Positions 24,483-32,865 of a stretch of DNA of 64,000 nucleotides are shown one piece after another; position 1 is the stretch's first letter; each line of letters opens with the position of its first letter. The DNA comes from Sphingomonas sp. Lineage in GTDB: Bacteria > Pseudomonadota > Alphaproteobacteria > Sphingomonadales > Sphingomonadaceae. Location: positions 62,001 to 126,000 of the forward strand of contig JAFOMG010000028.1 in the NCBI GenBank assembly GCA_017418975.1. Direction: 5' to 3'. The notes under the pieces were generated by a model. That model was given only the letters and a program-made list of their open reading frames with translations, searched no databases and was not told where the DNA came from. Made by a program: the position numbers and the translations under genes.

Positions 24483-26690
24483 ATGAAGGCCTTTTGCTGG
24501 CTGACGGTGTCCGCCGTCGCTCTGATGACCGCCGGCGCCGCACGGGCGCAGACCATCGACACCGCCGCCGATCCCGCGCCGGCCGCCCAGGCCGATGCGC
24601 CGGCGGATCATTCGAACGAGATCGTCGTCACTGCCGAGCGCCGCTCGACCAGCTTGCAGCGCACCGGCGTCGCCGCGACCGTCCTGACCGGCGATGACCT
24701 GGTCAGGAAGAGCGTCAACGGGGTCGAGCAGCTCCAGTTCGCCACGCCCTCGCTGACCGTCAACACCACCGGCCAGGGCAATGCGTTCAACATCCGCGGC
24801 ATCGGCAAGACCGAGCAGACCAGCGCGATCGGCGTGGGCGTCGTCACTTATCGCGACGGCGTCGCCACGCTGCCGGGCTATTTCCAGAGCGAGCCCTATT
24901 ACGACATCGCCAGCGTCGAGGTGCTGCGCGGCCCGCAGGGCACGTTCGCGGGCGGCAACGCCACCGGCGGCGCCGTCTTCATCACCGAAGTGAACCCGTC
25001 GACCGACATGGTGAAGGGCTATGCCCTCGCCCAATATGGCAACTACAACGACATCAAGCTGCAGGGCGCGGTCAACCTGCCGGTGAGCGACACGCTGGCG
25101 TTCCGCTTCGCCGGCAACATGGAGCGCCGCGACACCTTCTACAATGTGAGCGGCCCCTGGACCGGCAATCCCGGTAACCGCCGCGACTATAGCGGCCGTG
25201 CCAGCATGCTCTGGCAGCCCAGCGCGAACTTCCGCGTGCTGCTGAAGGGCGATTACAACAATATCGAATATGGCGGGCTGCCCGCCGGCCCGGCGACCGC
25301 CACGGGCGATCCGCTCAACGTCGCCAACAACACCTATCTGAACGGGCGCGACGAGTTTGGCCGCATCGTGCTCAACATGGCCTATACCACCGATGGCGGC
25401 GTGACCCTGCGCTCGATCAGCGGCTATCAGCGCGGCACCACCCAGATCGACTATGATTCGGACGGCACCGCCAACGCGCCCAGCCTGGCCGCGCCGCAGA
25501 CCGCGTTCCACGACAAGATCAGCGAGGAGATCTGGTCGCAGGAATTCAACATCGTCTCGCCCGATGGCGGGCCCTTCACCTGGGTGCTGGGCGGCTATTG
25601 GCAGAGCGACAAGATCATCATCCCCAAGGGCGGCTATTTCAGCGACGTGACGCCCAACCTGTTCCCGGTGCTGATCGACGTCGCGATCGAGGGCACCAAC
25701 CCCAAGACCGCGCTCGCCGCGTTCGGCCAGGTCGGCTACGAGCTGACCAAGGGGCTGCAGCTCACCGTCGGCGCCCGCTGGTCGCGCACCACTTCGCGCA
25801 ACGACGCGGTGTCGACCACGCCGCAATATCCGCCGCTCCAGCTCGCCCAGCATGATTTCACCGCCGACAAGAAGCTGAACGGCAAGGTCGCGCTGAACTG
25901 GACGGTCGATGCGAGCAACTTCCTCTATGCGTTCGTGGCGACGGGCAGCAAGGCGGGCGGGCTCAACGGCCCGAACCTGGTCGGCGCGCCGCCCCGCGCC
26001 TTCGCCGCCGAGGACGTGACCGACTATGAGATCGGCTGGAAGGGCACCTTCATGGGCGGCCGCCTGCGCACCCAGCTCGGCGGCTATTACAACGAATACA
26101 AGGGCTTCCAGGTCAACATCGTCGATCCGACGACGCCCAGCATCTCGTCGATCTACAATGTGCCCGGCAAGACCAAGCTCTATGGCGTCGAATTCTCGGC
26201 CCAGGGCAATTTCGACGCCTTCTCGTTCGACCTGTCGGGCTCGGTCTCGAACTCGGAGCTCGGCAACTTCCATGCGGCCGACGCCCGGCTCGGCGCGGCG
26301 CCGGCGGTGTGCAACCCCGCCACCGGCCCGACCACCGCGCGCTGCCTCGACCTGACCGGCAACGAGCAGGCCTATGCGCCCAAGTTCACGCTGAGCGCCG
26401 GCGCGCAATATGCCATCGCGCTGGGCGGCGACGCGACGCTCACCCCGCGGGTCGACTATGCGCATATCGGCGCGGTGTGGGGCACGCTGTTCCAGAACGT
26501 CGCCCGCGGCGACCGGATCGGCGCGCGCGACATCGTCAACGCGCAGCTGACGCTGGCGACCGGCCCCTGGTCGATCGCCGCCTATTCGACCAACCTCACC
26601 GACGAGCATTATGTCGCGGCGATCAACGGCAATCGCCGCCTTGCCGGGGCGCCGCGCCAATATGGCCTGCGCGTCAGCCGTACCTTCTGA
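24483..26690 (+). CDS. TonB-dependent outer-membrane receptor (FyuA/siderophore-type fold, 735 aa)
   Basis: A signal peptide is followed by the TonB box NEIVVTAERRSTSLQRTGVAATVLTG, a plug (VEVLRGPQGTFAGGNATGGAVFITEV) and a 22-strand-type barrel ending in YGLRVSRTF. GGGAGG precedes the ATG. It belongs to the widespread Sphingomonad receptor group used for aromatic, terpenoid or steroid uptake rather than only iron (family knowledge). The upstream double operator places it under the TetR regulator. Confidence 0.9.
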   Translation: MKAFCWLTVSAVALMTAGAARAQTIDTAADPAPAAQADAPADHSNEIVVTAERRSTSLQRTGVAATVLTGDDLVRKSVNGVEQLQFATPSLTVNTTGQGNAFNIRGIGKTEQTSAIGVGVVTYRDGVATLPGYFQSEPYYDIASVEVLRGPQGTFAGGNATGGAVFITEVNPSTDMVKGYALAQYGNYNDIKLQGAVNLPVSDTLAFRFAGNMERRDTFYNVSGPWTGNPGNRRDYSGRASMLWQPSANFRVLLKGDYNNIEYGGLPAGPATATGDPLNVANNTYLNGRDEFGRIVLNMAYTTDGGVTLRSISGYQRGTTQIDYDSDGTANAPSLAAPQTAFHDKISEEIWSQEFNIVSPDGGPFTWVLGGYWQSDKIIIPKGGYFSDVTPNLFPVLIDVAIEGTNPKTALAAFGQVGYELTKGLQLTVGARWSRTTSRNDAVSTTPQYPPLQLAQHDFTADKKLNGKVALNWTVDASNFLYAFVATGSKAGGLNGPNLVGAPPRAFAAEDVTDYEIGWKGTFMGGRLRTQLGGYYNEYKGFQVNIVDPTTPSISSIYNVPGKTKLYGVEFSAQGNFDAFSFDLSGSVSNSELGNFHAADARLGAAPAVCNPATGPTTARCLDLTGNEQAYAPKFTLSAGAQYAIALGGDATLTPRVDYAHIGAVWGTLFQNVARGDRIGARDIVNAQLTLATGPWSIAAYSTNLTDEHYVAAINGNRRLAGAPRQYGLRVSRTF

Positions 26691-26832
26691 TCCGTGCCCG
26701 CGTGCCGGCTCCGGCCGGCGCGCGGGGCGGTATTTGCATCCGGGACGAAGTTGGACAAAAGCCATGGATCAGGCGGGCCTTTCCACTACGGCAATTGCTG
26801 GCGGCAGGGCCTCGTCGATCGATGGAGCGACA

Positions 26833-27531
26833 ATGACCGAAGCCAAGCCCAAGCGGCGCACCAAGGCGCAACAGCGCGCCGAGACGCTGGAAGTGATCCT
26901 CGACGCGGCGGAATATCTATTCTCGCAGCGCGGGCTCTATGGCGTGACTTTGAAGGACGTGGCGCAGCAGGCGGACGTCCATACTTCGCTGCTCCATTAT
27001 TATTTCGACGACAAGAAGGCGATGTTCGACGCCGTCTTCGCCCGGCGCGCGCATGTGACGGCGGACAAGCGCATGGCGGCGCTCGATCGCTATGCCGGCG
27101 AGTGCCGTGGCAAGCCGACGGTGGAAGGGGCGCTGCGGGCGTTCCTCGACACCGATCTCGATCTCTACATCCAGGGCGGCGAGGGCTGGCGCAACTTCGC
27201 CGGGCTGGGCGCCCAGGTGGCGATGGCTCCGGTCTGGGGCGCGAAGCTGTTCGACGAGCATTTCGATCCGGTCGTGCTCAAGCTGATCGGGCTGCTGCGG
27301 CAGGCGCTGCCCGAATGTCCGGAAGAGGATATCTTCTGGGGCTATCACTTCGTCACCGGCGCGCTGGTGATGACGCTGGCGCGCACCGGGCGCATCGACC
27401 AGCTTTCGCACGGGCTCTGCAAGTCCGAGGATTTCCCCGCCGTGAAGGCGCGCATGGCCCGTTTTCTGGCGTTCGGTTTCGAAGGCATCTGCCGCGACCG
27501 CGCCGAGGCCCGGGCGGCCGCGTCGGGCTGA
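26833..27531 (+). CDS. TetR/AcrR-family transcriptional regulator
   Basis: A 232-residue repressor. Residues 1-70 form the HTH domain (ILDAAEYLFSQRGLYGVTLKDVAQQADVHTSLLHYYFDDKKAMF) and the C-terminal domain resembles TetR_C proteins of fatty-acid or aromatic catabolism. The ATG at 26833 has GGAG six bases upstream; a longer form from 26764 is possible. It sits directly after the TonB receptor and is the obvious candidate to bind the TTGATT...AATCAA palindromes. Confidence 0.9.
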   Translation: MTEAKPKRRTKAQQRAETLEVILDAAEYLFSQRGLYGVTLKDVAQQADVHTSLLHYYFDDKKAMFDAVFARRAHVTADKRMAALDRYAGECRGKPTVEGALRAFLDTDLDLYIQGGEGWRNFAGLGAQVAMAPVWGAKLFDEHFDPVVLKLIGLLRQALPECPEEDIFWGYHFVTGALVMTLARTGRIDQLSHGLCKSEDFPAVKARMARFLAFGFEGICRDRAEARAAASG

Positions 27532-27651
27532 GCGGGCGGGATTGCATGTTCACGCGCGCCATCCTGGCCGGGGCGGATAGTTTGCACCGTATCGATGCGG
27601 AGGCGTTCGCCGCCTGAGCGGGGCGCCTTCCGAGCTGAAGAGGGTTGGACC

Positions 27652-30096
27652 ATGAGCAAATTCGTCAGTGCCTGGCGGATACGGGATTTTGCGCCTGGCG
27701 AAGGCGTGCCGGCCGGCGCCATGGCGGGCGAGGGAGAGGGCTGGATTCCGGCCTCCGCGCCCGGCGACAGCTATCGCGCGCTGATCGAGGCCGGGCGCCT
27801 CGCCGATCCCTATGTCGGGCGGAATGAGGCGGAGGCCGCCTGGGTGCGCGATCGCGAATGGTGGTGGCACGCGCGGGTGGAGATCGGCGCGGACGACGAA
27901 CTGGTGTTCGATGGCCTCGACACCTTCGCCGACATCCATCTCGACGGGGTGCTGCTCGGCAGTGCCGACAACATGTTCCGCAGCTGGCGCTTCGATCTCT
28001 CCGGGCGCGCGCCCGGTACGCACGACCTGGCGATCTGCTTCCACCCGACCGCGCTGAAGGTGGCCGGCGCGCCGCTCCCGGTCTGGCCCGTCTTCACCGA
28101 CCGGATCAGCCGCTCGCGCCGTACCCTGATGCGCAAGGCGCAGTTCGGCTGGGGCTGGGACTGGGGACCCGACCTGCCGACCATCGGCATCTGGAAGCCG
28201 GTGCGGATCGAGCCCAGGGGCGCGACGCTCCGGAGCCTGAACTTCACCACCCATGCCATTGCGGGCGCGGCGGAAGTCAGTATCGATCTCGTGCTCTCCG
28301 AACCCGCCGACATCGCCGTCGAGCTGCTCGACCCGCAGGGCGTTTCCGTCGCCCGCGCAGCTCGCCACGGCTCGGGCCGGGTCGCGATGACCGTGCCCGA
28401 TCCCCAGCTCTGGTGGACCGCGGATCTCGGTGCCCAGCCGCTCTACGCTCTGGTCGCCAGCATCGGCGGCCGGACGATCCGGCACCGCGTCGGCATCCGC
28501 ACGATCGCGATCGACCAGTCCCCCGATCCCGACGAGCCGGGCACCAGTTTCTTCCGCTTCGTCCTCAACGGCGTCCCGATCTTCGCCAGGGGCGCCAATT
28601 GGGTGCCCGCCAGCTCTTTCGTCGGGGCGATTCCCGACGCGACCTATCGCGACCTGCTCGAGCGCGCGGCCGGCGCCAACATGAACATGATCCGCGTCTG
28701 GGGTGGCGGCATCTACGAGCACGACATCTTCTATGCTGAGTGCGACCGGCTCGGCCTGCTGGTGTGGCAGGACTTCATGTTCGCCTGCGCGCCCTATCCC
28801 GACGACGACCCCGTCTTTGTCGAGAATGTCCGCGCCGAAGTGAGCGAGCAGGTATCGCGCCTGCGCCATCATGCCTGCCTGGCGCTCTGGTGCGGCAACA
28901 ACGAGAACCAGGGCATCCAGTTCTTCGCCGACCATGCCACCGGCACCGCCACCCCGCTTGCCGGCCTGAAATTCTACGACGAGCTGATCCCGGGGATCCT
29001 CGCCGATCTCGACTCCGCGACGCCCTATTGGCCGGGCAGCCCCTGGGGCGGGCCCAGCCCCAATTCGATGCGCGGCGGCGACGTGCACAACTGGACGGTG
29101 TGGCACGGCATCCCGCTGGTGCCGGACACCGAGGCGGTGGGCGGCAACGACAGCTCGCCCGAGGGCGTCGCCTTCACCCGCTATGCCGAGGACATGGCCC
29201 GCTTCGTCAGCGAGTTCGGCATCCAAGGCGCGCCGGACATCGGCACGCTCGCGCGCTGGATGGCGCCCGGGGACCTGGTGCTCGGCAGCCAGGGCTTTCT
29301 CGAGCGGATCAAGGATGTGGCCGACAAGGCCAGCGCGATGATGGTGCCGGTCACCGGCCTGCCCGCGACGCTGCGGGACTATGTCGACTTCACCATGCTC
29401 ACTCAGGCCGAGGGGCTGAAATTCGGCATCGAGCACTATCGCCGCCGCAAGCCGCATTGCTCGGGCGCGCTGATCTGGCAGCACAATGATTGCTGGCCCT
29501 GTGTGAGCTGGAGCCTGATCGACCATGACGGCGTCGCCAAATCGGCCTGGTACGCCACGCGCCGCGCCTTTGCGCCGGTGCTGGCCTCTTTCCGGCGCGA
29601 GGGCGACATGGCCGAGCTCTGGATCACCAACGACACGCTCGCGCCGCTTTGCGACAGCGCGACGATCCAGCTCGCGTCGCTGGAGGGCGGCGCCGAATGG
29701 ACCGAGCGGCTCGCGTTCGAAGTGCCGGCCAATGCCAGCCGCCGCATCTGGCGCGGCACCGCGCGGGATGCCGCGGATCGCGTCCTCCTCGTGCGAAGCG
29801 CGGCCTTTGCGCCCAACCGGCTGCTGCTGGCGGCGGTCAAGGACCTGGCGCTGGCCCGCGATCCGGGGCTGCGCGTGGGCCATGTGCGAGCCGGCGCTAC
29901 GCTGCGCGTCACGCTCTCCGCCGAACGCTATGCGCTGGCCGTCCAGCTGCGCTCCGAGGATCCCGAGCTGCGCTTCAGCGACAATCATTTCGACCTGGCC
30001 GGCGGCGAGCAATGCGTCGTCACGGTCACCCGCAACGGCGGCGGCGAGGTGCGGCGCGAGGCGATCGAAGCGACCAGCTGGAACGGGCGCGCCTGA
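27652..30096 (+). CDS. Glycoside hydrolase family 2 beta-mannosidase
   Basis: An 814-residue enzyme without a signal peptide. It has a jelly-roll domain with FGWGWDWGPDLPTIGIW, immunoglobulin-like linkers, and a TIM barrel with LALWCGNNENQ (acid/base Glu near residue 421) and ARFVSEFGIQ (nucleophile Glu near 521). The length and both motifs fit cytoplasmic GH2 mannosidases that release mannose from beta-mannosides. AGGG precedes the ATG at 27652. The following serine hydrolase overlaps its stop, so the two are co-expressed. How it relates to the acyl-CoA genes upstream is unclear. Confidence 0.9.
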   Translation: MSKFVSAWRIRDFAPGEGVPAGAMAGEGEGWIPASAPGDSYRALIEAGRLADPYVGRNEAEAAWVRDREWWWHARVEIGADDELVFDGLDTFADIHLDGVLLGSADNMFRSWRFDLSGRAPGTHDLAICFHPTALKVAGAPLPVWPVFTDRISRSRRTLMRKAQFGWGWDWGPDLPTIGIWKPVRIEPRGATLRSLNFTTHAIAGAAEVSIDLVLSEPADIAVELLDPQGVSVARAARHGSGRVAMTVPDPQLWWTADLGAQPLYALVASIGGRTIRHRVGIRTIAIDQSPDPDEPGTSFFRFVLNGVPIFARGANWVPASSFVGAIPDATYRDLLERAAGANMNMIRVWGGGIYEHDIFYAECDRLGLLVWQDFMFACAPYPDDDPVFVENVRAEVSEQVSRLRHHACLALWCGNNENQGIQFFADHATGTATPLAGLKFYDELIPGILADLDSATPYWPGSPWGGPSPNSMRGGDVHNWTVWHGIPLVPDTEAVGGNDSSPEGVAFTRYAEDMARFVSEFGIQGAPDIGTLARWMAPGDLVLGSQGFLERIKDVADKASAMMVPVTGLPATLRDYVDFTMLTQAEGLKFGIEHYRRRKPHCSGALIWQHNDCWPCVSWSLIDHDGVAKSAWYATRRAFAPVLASFRREGDMAELWITNDTLAPLCDSATIQLASLEGGAEWTERLAFEVPANASRRIWRGTARDAADRVLLVRSAAFAPNRLLLAAVKDLALARDPGLRVGHVRAGATLRVTLSAERYALAVQLRSEDPELRFSDNHFDLAGGEQCVVTVTRNGGGEVRREAIEATSWNGRA

Positions 30097-31304
30097 TGGA
30101 GCGGGTGGCCCCGGAACAGGTCGGCCTCACCGCCGGCGGGCTCGATGCCGTGGATGCCGCGGTGCAGGCACGGATCGACCAGGGCGTCGTCGCGGGCGCG
30201 GTCACGCTCACGCTCCGCCATGGCAGGATCGCGCGCATCCGCACCCTGGGGCTCGACGATATCGAGGCCGGCACGCCGCTCGCGGAGGACATGATCTTCC
30301 GCATCTTCTCGATGACCAAGCCGATCACCGCGACGGCGATGATGATCCTGCACGACGAGGGCCTGTGGCGCCCGGAGGACCCGATTGCCCGCCATCTTCC
30401 CGAACTGGCCGATCTCCAGGTGCTGGTGGGGGAGGATGGCCGCGCCGCGCCCGATCACCCGCCGACCATGGCCGAGCTGATGACGCATCGCGCCGGCTTC
30501 GCCTATGGCCTGCCGCTCGGCGAGCCGAAGGACCGGATCGAAGCGCTCTACCGGCAGGCGGCCATCCTCTCGGCGCCCGGCCTGGACGAGATGGTCGCCC
30601 GGCTGGCGACGGTGCCGCTCGCGCACCAGCCCGGCACCTTGTGGCGCTACAGCCTGTCGATGGATGTGCAGGGCGCGATCATCGCGCGGCTGAGCGGCCA
30701 GGGCCTGGCCGATTTCATGCGCACGCGCATCTTCGAGCGGCTGGGCATGGCCGACACCGCATTCTTCGTGCCGCCGGAAAAGCGCCACCGCCTCGCCAGC
30801 CTCTATTTCAAGCCGCTGGACGGCCCGCTGGAGAAGCTCGCCGCCAATCCGATGCGGCCGGATCCGGACAGCGAGCCCGGCCTCGCCATGGCTGGGGCCG
30901 GGCTCTACGCGACGGCCCTGGACTATGCCCGTTATGCCCAGATGCTGCTGAACGGCGGCACGCTGGACGGACGCCGGATCGTCAGCGCCGCGGGGGTGCG
31001 CGCGCAGATGACCAACCGCTTGCCCGACGCCTTGCTCGAGACCCGCTTCGTCGCCGGGCACCAGCGGTTCCGGCCCGGCTTCGGCTATGGCTATAACGGC
31101 GTGGTCTTCACCGATCCCGAACGTGCCGGCGTGCCGGTGGGGCGCGGCACCTATCATTGGGACGGTGCCGCGGGCACCTGGTTCTGGGTCGATCCCGAGA
31201 ATGATCTCGCGTTCGTGGGGATGATCCAGCTGCTGTCCTATGGCGCGCCGCCGCTGCAGGAGATCACCCAGACGCTGATGGCGGAGGCGATCGGCGCTTC
31301 CTGA
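30096..31304 (+). CDS. Serine hydrolase of the beta-lactamase/EstB fold (cytoplasmic)
   Basis: A 402-residue enzyme with no signal peptide. FRIFSMTKPITATAM is the SxxK motif, WRYSLSMDVQG the Y-S-x motif (Tyr conserved, Asn replaced by Leu-Ser), and YHWDGAAGTWFWVDP the HxG-like third motif. These features are typical of the EstB/lovD-like transesterases rather than beta-lactamases. TGATG coupling to the mannosidase suggests it removes acyl groups from the same glycoside (inference). Confidence 0.85.
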   Translation: MERVAPEQVGLTAGGLDAVDAAVQARIDQGVVAGAVTLTLRHGRIARIRTLGLDDIEAGTPLAEDMIFRIFSMTKPITATAMMILHDEGLWRPEDPIARHLPELADLQVLVGEDGRAAPDHPPTMAELMTHRAGFAYGLPLGEPKDRIEALYRQAAILSAPGLDEMVARLATVPLAHQPGTLWRYSLSMDVQGAIIARLSGQGLADFMRTRIFERLGMADTAFFVPPEKRHRLASLYFKPLDGPLEKLAANPMRPDPDSEPGLAMAGAGLYATALDYARYAQMLLNGGTLDGRRIVSAAGVRAQMTNRLPDALLETRFVAGHQRFRPGFGYGYNGVVFTDPERAGVPVGRGTYHWDGAAGTWFWVDPENDLAFVGMIQLLSYGAPPLQEITQTLMAEAIGAS

Positions 31305-31342
31305 CCGAGCGGGTGGCGAGGATCGCACGCCGCGCCGCGTTG

Positions 31343-31987
31343 CTATCGTCCGAAGGCGGGCTGGCCCATTGCGCGGTCCGCCTCGAGCCGGGCCGGCACC
31401 TCCTGGCGGCGGGCGACCTTCAGCTTGGTCAGGATCGAGTGGACATGGTTCTTGACCGTGGCGGGGCTCAGGCAGAGCTGGCGGGCGATCTCCTTGTTGC
31501 TCAGGCGTCGGCCGAGCAGGCGAAGCACATCGCGCTCACGCCGGGTGAGCTCCTCGCCGGCGGGGTCGTCCAGCGCTGCCACGGCACGACGCCGGCTCAG
31601 CTCGCGCAACAGCTCGCGCGAGATCTTGGGGTCGCAGACCACCTCTTCGCGCAGCGCGCGGCGGACCACTTCGAGCATGTCCTCCACGCACGCGTTGCGC
31701 GGAACGTACGACACGAAGCCGTGATCGGCACAGGCGATCACTTCGTCGGCGGCCTCGGGCAGGGCGAGCGCGATGACCCGGAGATCCGGATAGTCCTGAA
31801 TCAGCCGGCGTGCTTCACGCAGCGCGGCGCGCTCGGTCACATCGAGCAGGACGATATGTGCGCAGCTCCTGCCGACGGCGTCATGGACCGAATCGAACTG
31901 GCAGCATGCGACCGCGCGGCTCTCCGGCTGCGAGTCGAGGCACGCGGCAACGCCCTCCGCGAACAGCCGTACCGGCGAATAGACCAC
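31343..31987 (-). CDS. NarL/LuxR-family response regulator with a degenerate receiver
   Basis: A 214-residue protein. The C-terminal HTH is intact (LTRRERDVLRLLGRRLSNKEIARQL, SPATVKNHVHSILTKL). The receiver keeps the central Asp (IVLLDVTERA), but the N-terminal acidic pair is replaced by Tyr-Ser (VYSPVRLFAEGV) and the Lys region reads FVSYVPRN, so phosphorylation may not occur. The only in-frame start is GTG 31987, with no clear Shine-Dalgarno but a run of nine G 15 bases upstream. It lies directly downstream of the injection-system genes on the same strand. Confidence 0.8.
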   Translation of the reverse strand: MVYSPVRLFAEGVAACLDSQPESRAVACCQFDSVHDAVGRSCAHIVLLDVTERAALREARRLIQDYPDLRVIALALPEAADEVIACADHGFVSYVPRNACVEDMLEVVRRALREEVVCDPKISRELLRELSRRRAVAALDDPAGEELTRRERDVLRLLGRRLSNKEIARQLCLSPATVKNHVHSILTKLKVARRQEVPARLEADRAMGQPAFGR

Positions 31988-32292
31988 AACGTCGAGGATA
32001 AGCCCCCCCCCTAACGCCCTGATTGCATAGCTCTTTACTGCTCAGGGCTCGAGGCGAAACCTGATCCCCTGTTGATCTCTGCGACCATATGGGTGCTGCA
32101 AGCTCTAGATGGCGCGGCACTATTCGTGATTGAACGGTGTCCGTGGTGCGATTGCAAGGGAAACTTGACTTTGATTTGATCCGAAGTTGCCGCATTTTCT
32201 CTTAATAGCAGGGGATGCTGCTTTGCGCTCGTCGAACTGTTCATGGCCGTTGACTGGCGTGGCCGAAGCAAGTTCGTAGCCCGCCGGGCGCG
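31988..32292 (-). other. AT-richer intergenic region with a G9 tract
   Basis: 305 bp between the last injection-system gene and the NarL-type regulator. It is clearly less GC-rich than its surroundings and presumably holds the regulator promoter. On the minus strand nine consecutive G (32003-32011) lie just before the regulator start. A 78-codon frame at 32035-32271 shows no recognisable protein. No convincing terminator stem was found. Confidence 0.5.
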
Positions 32293-32865
32293 TCACTCGT
32301 CGCGCGTTGCGGCCCAGCGCTCGAGCACGCGTTTCGCATAGTCGCGGACTGCTCCATTCTGGTCATTGTTCGCGACCTGCTGGACGACCGGGCGAAGCTG
32401 TTCCCAGGCATATAGTCCGATCGCGTCGAGGGCAGTCATCCGTAATTCGGGATCCGGCGCCGTGGTCGCGTAGTTCTGGAAGACGAATTCGACCCTCCGG
32501 TCATATTCCGGATAGGTCACGGCCAGGCGCAGCAGGTTGGTGTTCAGCTCTTCCGGATCCTCATCGGCGGAATAGGCGATCTCTATCAGCTCTTCCGGGT
32601 CGAAGATCGCCAGTTTCCGTGGGAGATCGACAAGAAGCTTCGCGGAATCCGCACCGCGGACCGAAACGTAGCGCAGGTCGAGGTCGGGGTCCTCGACATA
32701 GTTGACCGCGCTGGTTTCGGCCGCATTGCTCCAGACATCCTCATAGCCTTCTTCGCCGTCCCGCAAGACGGCGTGCCGTCGAAGGCCGAGCTGACCGGCG
32801 GCTTTCGCGAACTCCTCGCGCGTTGCGCTCTCGTCCAGAACGCGGAATTGGTATTGAGCAGTCAT
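32293..32865 (-). CDS. 190-aa HEAT-like protein, candidate partner of the 1286-aa cargo-like protein
   Basis: A soluble acidic protein with no signal peptide. The C-terminal half is helical with repeat-like blocks (LLRLAVTYPEYDRRVEFVFQN, TALDAIGLYAWEQLRPVVQQ, GAVRDYAKRVLERW) like HEAT/PBS-lyase repeats. Its ATG overlaps the TGA of the 1286-aa gene, so translation is coupled one to one. Last position after a toxin-like gene is where immunity proteins or loading chaperones usually lie; this is inference from position. Lower GC and more AT-ending codons than neighbours are seen. Confidence 0.6.
   Translation of the reverse strand: MTAQYQFRVLDESATREEFAKAAGQLGLRRHAVLRDGEEGYEDVWSNAAETSAVNYVEDPDLDLRYVSVRGADSAKLLVDLPRKLAIFDPEELIEIAYSADEDPEELNTNLLRLAVTYPEYDRRVEFVFQNYATTAPDPELRMTALDAIGLYAWEQLRPVVQQVANNDQNGAVRDYAKRVLERWAATRDE

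Noticed and set aside
27546..27617. A 23-codon frame between the TetR and mannosidase genes
   Set aside because: No Shine-Dalgarno and no recognisable leader-peptide feature; probably chance.
32035..32271. A 78-codon minus-strand frame in the intergenic region before the NarL-type regulator
   Set aside because: Composition unlike a protein, no ribosome site; more likely a regulatory region.
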